Of a stretch of DNA of 64,000 bases, positions 58,561 to 64,000 are shown piece after piece (position 1 is the stretch's first letter; every line of letters begins with the position of its first letter). The notes beneath the pieces are model-generated. The model worked only from the letters and a program-made list of their open reading frames with translations. It was not told the origin of the DNA and ran no database searches. The position numbers and the translations under genes were made by a program. This stretch comes from Nephrocerus scutellatus (taxonomy: Eukaryota; Arthropoda; Insecta; Diptera; Pipunculidae), in NCBI GenBank assembly GCA_947095585.1, contig OX352765.1:75685976-75749975 (forward strand), in the 5' to 3' direction.

Positions 58561-59440
58561 GGGAAAATAAAAACAACCCCAAATTTTTCATCTAAATTCT
58601 CTAATCGCAGAAATTGATATGGGGCCCCTCGATCCTGGGCCATTTTTTTTTTTTATTGTAGGAGAAAATCATCGAAACAAACATTTGACATCATATGTTA
58701 AAATTGAAAAAGCTCAGATCATTTTATTCTGAGCACTTAGAGCACGCTCATACTCTGAGCAAATAAGAAACACGAACATTTATCTTGAGAACTCTTTGAC
58801 TGCTCTGAACTAATTTATGAAAACGCCAAATGACAGAATATTGTGAAAACTTGTTGTTCTATCTGTAAGTTGATATCGACAACAAAAAAAACGACATCAA
58901 TAAAAATACAATTCAGTATATAATAAAAATGTAAGTTGAAGTAAGCATAAAACATGTATGTCTCGTTTCATTTGCTGGGTTCATTTGTGCGTGCGCTATG
59001 ATTTCTCTCTCTCTCTCTCTCCACCACCACCAAAACCATGCAGCGCAGCCGACTGTGCAGCACACACCGCACACAGTCCATAAAGGGCGACGAATATCTG
59101 ATGCCAGATATTTAAAAAATGTATAAGGGCCTTGCGGCCGAACCCGGGACCCGATCACTACCAAATTTTCGAAAAAGTATTGTTTATTGGGTATACACAT
59201 GTGTTTAAAATTTGAAGAAAATCGGGTAAATTTTTTAAAATTTTTGTTTGGGAGCCCCCCGACCCCGCAGCCCGAGGGGCCTCAAAATTTAATAGAAAGT
59301 GTTGTCTCCGGAAATACACATGTGTGCAAAATTTCAATAAAATCGGGCCATGGGAAGTGGGTTAAAAATTGATCGCAAGAATCCACGACAGACGACCGAC
59401 GACCGACGACCCACGGGCAAGTGAAGTTAATATAGAGAAT
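58561..59440. repeat. Family A repeat, split by unrelated sequence, with (CT)n
   Basis: The start motif AACAACCCCAAATTTTTCAT and TAAATTCTCTAATCGCAG lies at 58571-58618. Unrelated sequence with a (CT)n tract at 59003-59021 follows. Two tandem units with ATACACATGTGT (59190-59200 and about 59313-59324) then lead to GACGACCGACGACC repeats and the end CACGGGCAAGTGAAGTTAAT with ATAGAGAATTT at 59414-59442. Confidence 0.7.
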
Positions 59441-59520
59441 TTAAAAAGGACAAAAAAGACAAAATTCCATCTTTCCCTAATTCCTCGTATTGTTTTTATC
59501 TTATATCTCTACCCTCACAG

Positions 59521-60681
59521 AAACCAGTGGATGAAATTGTTACACGTGATTCGGAAATTCAAACTGAGCGTTTGCAAGGGAGAGCGATGACCAAGGGTCT
59601 TGCCGGGTGCGTCGGATTCAACCCACATGCCGAGGAACCTGACGACGGCCGCGCATTGCCGAGTCTACTTATCGGACAACCGAACCAGATAATTAAAGAA
59701 GGAAATTTCTCAGCCATCCCACTGCTAACGGGAGTAACAAAACATGAAACGGGAAACGCCTTATCAATAAGCAATATAAACAAACTGTGGGGCTCAGCAG
59801 AGAAATTTCTAGTTTCGTTGACAGATTCTCTGAAGAGCTTAACAGGATTACTGCGCATCGATAGTATAACTGGTAAGATAGCAAAACCAGTTCTTCCCGG
59901 GTTAACAGGTGCTCTCACCCCAACGTTAAATGATGTGCTGAAGGTGGCAGATACATTGAATGTGAGTGAAGTCCTTGCCAAGGTAAAAACCTGCTTTTGA
60001 TTATGCGTTATAATGTACGATAATTTTAACCAATTGATTTCCTTAAAGATCACCGAGACGACAACAGATGTCCTCTTTAATTTGCCGGCAGTGCTTTCTG
60101 CTCAACTTTGGTCTCATACTGCTTCAGCATTTATGTACAGCTTCGAATACAATGGCACTGTGTCAAAAGGAATCAACTTCTTGCGTGGTCTGCCAATTGT
60201 ATCTGACCAATCGAACAATCCCGAAATTGTAGCCCATGGAGATGAGTTGGGCTATATATTCGACGCGAATGACATTTATGGCAATCCGTTGCCAGAGGCC
60301 AGAATAAAAAGTCCTGAGGATTTAAAGGTTCGAAAAAATCTAATTGAACTTTTGACAAATTTTGCAAATGGTGGCGAAAGCGGCGGCTTAAGTAAAGGGG
60401 TCAAAGGATTCTTTCAAAGCGTTAGCACTAAAGGAATGCCATTTATAAAAGTCGACAACAAATTAGAAGTTCTAAATGATTTCCGATTTTGTGAGCTTTC
60501 TTTGTGGGGTGCATCACTAGCACCATTAACGTCGACGACATGCAAGGGCTTAACCAGTGCTCTTAATCCGGTAACGAATGTTTTGACTAACGTCGGATCT
60601 GGTTTGACAGGTACTTTAGGTGGAGCTGCTCCTGGTATCGGTAATAGTCGTGGCACAGCACCACCGCGTGATGGCGGTTAG
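59521..60681 (+). CDS. Glutactin-like carboxylesterase-family protein, exons 2-3
   Basis: Exon 2 is 59521-59982 (acceptor CCTCACAG, donor AAG|GTAAAA) and exon 3 is 60049-60681, both phase 0. Intron 2 is 66 bp. Joined to exon 1 the protein reads CLRSKPVDEIVTR across the junction and has 668 residues. GVTKHETGNA carries the acid of the triad (Glu380) and IVAHGDELGYIFD carries the His (His521), so only the serine is lost. C-terminal to the domain is a Gly/Leu/Thr/Pro-rich tail (GSGLTGTLGGAAPG). The TAG stop at 60679-60681 is followed by C and 20 in-frame codons rich in Gly, Ser and Leu, up to TAG at 60742-60744. Drosophila glutactin itself is longer with an acidic tail, so this may be a paralogue. 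Confidence 0.9.
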
Positions 60682-60744
60682 CTAGGTGGCGGCACTAGCG
60701 GTGGCTTGTTAGGTGGCAGCAGTGGAGGAGGTCTGCTTGGTTAG
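60682..60744 (+). other. In-frame Gly/Ser/Leu-rich extension after the stop
   Basis: Twenty sense codons (LGGGTSGGLLGGSSGGGLLG) and a second TAG directly after the first stop of the glutactin-like gene. The composition continues that of the tail before the stop. It is either readthrough-coded or a former C-terminus cut by a recent nonsense change. Confidence 0.6.
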
Positions 60745-60748
60745 TTAT

Positions 60749-60806
60749 CGAACTTATTATTTGAATCTGGAATTTATCGAACTTATTATTTGAATCTGGA
60801 ATTTAT
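60749..60806. repeat. Two 29-bp direct repeats in the 3' UTR
   Basis: CGAACTTATTATTTGAATCT with GGAATTTAT occurs twice, back to back and identical, right after the second stop. Confidence 0.95.
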
Positions 60807-60851
60807 AAACCTATACCTATTTTTTACATTATGTTTTAAACCAAAAATGAA

Positions 60852-60857
60852 AATAAA
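60852..60857 (+). promoter_or_regulatory. Probable polyadenylation signal of the glutactin-like gene
   Basis: AATAAA, 171 bases after the first TAG and 108 after the second. It gives a short 3' UTR. Confidence 0.6.
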
Positions 60858-61317
60858 GATCGAACATTCGAAATTTTTAACTCTATCGACTTTTAACATT
60901 AGTGAGTTATCTAGATTAGAGCGTCCAACTTAAGCTTATTTTCAAATTCGCTCAAGCTCATACTAGCGTTCGTAACCTCAGTTACCGTAATAAATTGGAA
61001 CCGATTCCTCGCTTTGGACTCAGTGAATTTCTCCAATTTTCTAAGAGAACATGAGACTTGGCCCCTTTCAAAAAATGCAGTTCTGGTTTTTTTTAAATAC
61101 TAAACAAGTGTGCAAAATTTCAGGACACTACTATTTAAATTAATTAAAACAGGGTTGTTTGGGAAAACATTTTTCCTCTTAATCCAGTTGTCTGACATCT
61201 TCCAAAATCTAAATAACATACTCGTATCAACTTGGCTTGACAGACACTATCTTCGTATTAAAGTAGACAACTCTTTCTACGCCATGTTTGGAATTAACGA
61301 AAAACCCACCTTATGAA
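60858..61317. other. Intergenic spacer
   Basis: Nothing recognised. Confidence 0.4.
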
Positions 61318-62826
61318 TTAGGTCCGGTTTCACAGTTGTAGTTAAACATTAAAGTCTCATGACAGTTAGGCCCGGTTCCACAGTTTGGGTTTAAACTTTA
61401 GTTTAATTAAACTCTGAGGACTGTTTAAACGAATGGTAAATTTGTAACGTTTCACAGTCAAATTGTGACACCAGCTTAACTTGTTCGAAGTTTGATGTTC
61501 ACTGGGGTTGTTTTCATTTCCATGTTTGCCCATTAGTCTGCATGACGTCTGTCAGTACACAGTTGATTATTGATAAATTTATGTGTCGTCCGTTTGGCAC
61601 TTCTCTCGGGCACACAATTTTCAACAAACACAATTTTTTCAAACGGAAATACATTGTATATATTGATTTATATATTTAAAAAAATGTTTGTTTTATTATT
61701 AAAAGGCAGCATTTTAAACAATATTGTGATTAAACAACAAGTAGTTTTTTTATAAAATCAGTTAGACGAACTGACGAACTCAATCTAAAAATTTACATTT
61801 ACTCAAAGAAAAAAGTTTGACTTATATTTTGTTAGGCACGTGAATTTGTAAATTATTTTTTCATTTTTAAGCACCAATTATAATTTCCATTGCACAATTT
61901 GCAACTTTGCGCCATGAAAGTTCATGCTACAACAAGGTTTAAACCCTCAACTCTGAGTGATTAAATTAAACAGCATTTAAACTCTATGTGACGTTTAAAC
62001 TTGCACTGAGAAACACAATTTTGCTATAATCTAGAGTTTAAACTCTGATGCGAGTTAAAACACAAACTGTAAAACCAGGCATTAAAGCGACAAATGATAA
62101 AACTTTAGCTGTATTTTATTTGCCGAGAAATTAGGAATTACAACAATTACACTTATTCCTTCTTTGGAAGGAAGGCTGTTTTGCTGGTTTTCAAATTCTA
62201 ATTCCTACTTCCTCGGCAAATAAACTACGCCTTTTGAAGCGTTTCAAAGTCAAATTGTGACACCTGCTTAACTTGTTCGAAGTTTGATTTTAACTGGGGT
62301 TGTTTCTATTCGCATAATGCCAATATGTCTGCATGACGTCTGTCAGTAGATAATTTGATTGCTATATTGCTTTGGCAAAGCCAGCTTGGCTTTACTTTAA
62401 TTCTCAAAACAACAGCTTTTGGTTTTACCGCCTTACGGTGAGCACCATAACTATAAAATGGCTTTAGTTTCTTAATCCTAAAAATTAAAATTAGTAGGTA
62501 AGACGAACATTATTATTTCCTCAATATAAAAGAGAAACGGAAAAGTTTGATTTATATTTTATTATGCACGCGAATTTGTAGATTATTTATCCACTTCAAA
62601 GCACCAATTACAATTTTCATTGCACAATTTACAATTTTGCTTGCCATGAAAGTTCGTGCTAACACTAAGTTTAAACCGTCAACTGTGAGCGATTAAATTA
62701 AATCGCATTTAACTCTCTGTGACGTTTAGGCTTACACTAAGAAACACAATTTTTCTATACTGTAAAGTTTAAGCTCAGATACAAGTAAAAACTGAGTTTA
62801 AACACACACTGTAAAACCGGCCATTA
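61318..62826. mobile_element. PIF/Harbinger-like TIR elements, two copies plus a stray terminus
   Basis: Copy one spans about 61369-62081: TTA, GGCCCGGTTCCACAGTTTGG at the left and CTGTAAAACCAGGCA, TTA at the right. Copy two is left-truncated (about 62235) and ends CACACTGTAAAACCGGCCA, TTA at 62826. They share GTCAAATTGTGACACC, CTTAACTTGTTCGAAGTTTG and TCTGCATGACGTCTGTCAGT. A separate related terminus (TTA, GGTCCGGTTTCACAGTTGTA) is at 61318-61340. No transposase frame is present. Confidence 0.8.
62106..62228. mobile_element. Palindromic MITE, second copy
   Basis: TTAGCTGTATTTTATTTGCC with GAGAAATTAGGAATTACAAC at the left and CTACTTCCTCGGCAAATAAA at the right matches the 52026-52181 element. 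It sits exactly between the two Harbinger-like copies. Confidence 0.75.
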
Positions 62827-63470
62827 CTATTTCAAACAAAACGCTTAACCCAAAAAACTCCTTTCGATATCTTTGACTACACATTTGTCGGAGTTTCAAA
62901 TGGATTGACCACATTGTTCAAATCATTAGACAAATCAGCATCTACATGTTCGTATTACAAAATCTAAAAGGAATCATTTCGTGCTCGACTTTACACAAAA
63001 TAAACAAAGCAAGCGCAGGTTCACTCAAGAATTGTGTGTACAAAATACATGAAATACAAGTACATACTACAAAATCGAGTCACAAAAGCCATACACGGGC
63101 TACCAAGATTAACCCCATCAGCGCTACTCTTTTATGTTTAATTTTTTTGTCATAAAAACTCTACCCCAGAATCGCGCTCGACCGCAGAACTTTTCAAAAA
63201 GGAAATCGAACACGAAAGGCGAAAATCTTTTGTTTACATTTTTTTGTTGCATGTGTTGTTGTTGTGCTAGTATAAAGAGGGGTTAATCTCCCAAAATATC
63301 AAGAGCTGTTTTAGCTCTACGGTAGAGTCGTTTTGAAGAGGAAACGAACAACTTGGCAGCCAAAAAAAAAATCTGGGGCAGAGTTTTACGAAAAAAAGAT
63401 TAACATTAATCGAGATGATTGGTAGTTAAGATATTATAATGCTCTTTCACAAAATTATCACCAATCGTCT
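62827..63470. other. Unassigned spacer
   Basis: No family recognised. It contains a (TTG)n-like tract near 63244-63265. Confidence 0.35.
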
Positions 63471-63838
63471 TCGACATGACATTTCATTACCCGTAACAGC
63501 GAGATACACATGCATTACCCAAGGTCTCAAGACGATATACGTCTCCCCCAAATACAAACCAACTACGGCAGGAATGGAATAATTTATAGGCGCATTCAGC
63601 TGTATAATTCTATCCCAAATGGAATCAAAGCTCTCACAAATCTGGCTAGATTCAAAATCGATTCATTTATAACGAATCAAGTCTTTCATTATCAAAAAAG
63701 GACACAGTCAGCATCGAGCGCTCAACACGAGCACATCTTATACAGATCCCGCACCAGATCGCTCAGCTACCTGCTACCGGCTACGGAAAAAAAACCCTTA
63801 CACCAAAAAGCGAGCATTTCGCTACCTGCGTCATTATA
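63471..63838 (+). mobile_element. LINE C-terminal fragment (low certainty)
   Basis: The frame reads DDIRLPQIQTNYGRNGIIYR, QLYNSIPNGIKALTNLARFK and DSFI, then a charged tail. LINE polyproteins end with a similar block (YRGIxxFNSLPxxIKxxxNLxxFK). There are no catalytic motifs. Confidence 0.45.
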
Positions 63839-63939
63839 ACATATTTTACTAATTACTTTTTAATTTCAGACACATATTTATAAATAATAGTTATTTATTT
63901 TCAGATTAAGTTTTTATTTTCATCTTTCAGCCCTATAAA

Positions 63940-64000
63940 ATGGGGAAAAAAGAAAAACGAAAGGAAAAGGTTAATGAGGTATTAACCTTAATCAGGCAAG
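63940..64000 (+). CDS. Possible start of a gene running off the window
   Basis: A pyrimidine-rich CATCTTTCAG acceptor at 63921-63930 is followed by CCCTATAAA and ATG at 63940. The frame stays open to the window end: MGKKEKRKEKVNEVLTLIRQ. The Lys-rich start is like that of many nucleolar or ribosome-biogenesis proteins, but this is too short to assign. A GTATTA donor-like sequence lies within it. It could be chance. Confidence 0.3.
   Translation, partial: MGKKEKRKEKVNEVLTLIRQ

Noticed and set aside
1..64000. Bacterial symbiont or viral insertion
   Set aside because: No dense ORFs, no operon spacing and no viral structural genes. The only RT-bearing sequences are LINEs, plus solo LTR pieces without internal genes.

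Overview
This is a eukaryotic window. It looks like an insect genome, most likely a higher fly (Diptera), and a tephritid fruit fly would fit. The reasons are two spliced genes with Drosophila-type relatives (a doublecortin/EMAP WD-repeat gene and a glutactin-like esterase gene), short GT-AG introns of 65-202 bp, AT-rich spacers, and very dense decayed transposable elements (TEs) of insect type. There is no operon, ribosome-binding-site logic or CRISPR. I found no prokaryotic system and no clear new biochemical system. The interest lies in two host genes and in unusual repeat architecture.

Host genes. (1) A DCX-EMAP orthologue runs on the + strand from 7472 to 29815. Nine exons can be reconstructed (7472-7588, 7694-8082, 8285-8434, 24515-24686, 24796-24891, 24969-25367, 25433-25853, 29098-29494, 29662-29815). 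Together they give 764 codons plus a stop: the end of a doublecortin domain, the EMAP HELP motif and a long WD40 array. The 5' end is missing. Intron 3 is 16 kb and intron 7 is 3.2 kb, and both are full of TEs. (2) A glutactin-like, catalytically dead carboxylesterase-family gene lies on the + strand at 53689-60681 in three exons (53689-54600, 59521-59982, 60049-60681), 668 codons plus a stop. Its TAG stop is followed by C and by 20 more in-frame Gly/Ser/Leu-rich codons before a second TAG. A possible third gene begins at 63940 and runs off the end.

Mobile DNA. Non-LTR elements: an RNase H-bearing I/LOA-like LINE (1687-5850, with an internally deleted minus-strand copy at 31176-32075), RTE-type LINEs (15430-16235, 17885-19330 minus, 37690-40062, 40690-41250 minus) and several jockey-like fragments. 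DNA transposons: four different mariner/Tc1-type remnants, PIF/Harbinger-like elements with TTA target duplications, and a palindromic MITE present twice. Helitrons: several ends terminating in CTAG, and one element with a recognisable helicase C-terminus (48163-48880). There are also a solo LTR on the minus strand, three copies of a tRNA-derived SINE, and an unclassified repeat family (called family A here) built from units of about 115-125 bp around a palindromic ACACATGTGT core. Nesting is frequent (Tc1 inside LINE, LINE inside mariner, mariner inside Helitron minisatellite), so relative insertion order can be read.

Layout: 1-1.7 kb unassigned; 1.7-5.9 kb LINE; 5.9-7.5 kb unassigned apart from a hairpin; 7.5-29.8 kb DCX-EMAP with TE-filled introns; 30-53 kb intergenic TE mosaic; 53.7-60.8 kb glutactin-like gene with a TE-filled intron 1; 61-64 kb Harbinger-like elements, a LINE tail and a possible gene start. 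The two host genes have no evident functional link. All calls rest on reading the sequence; no database search was run.
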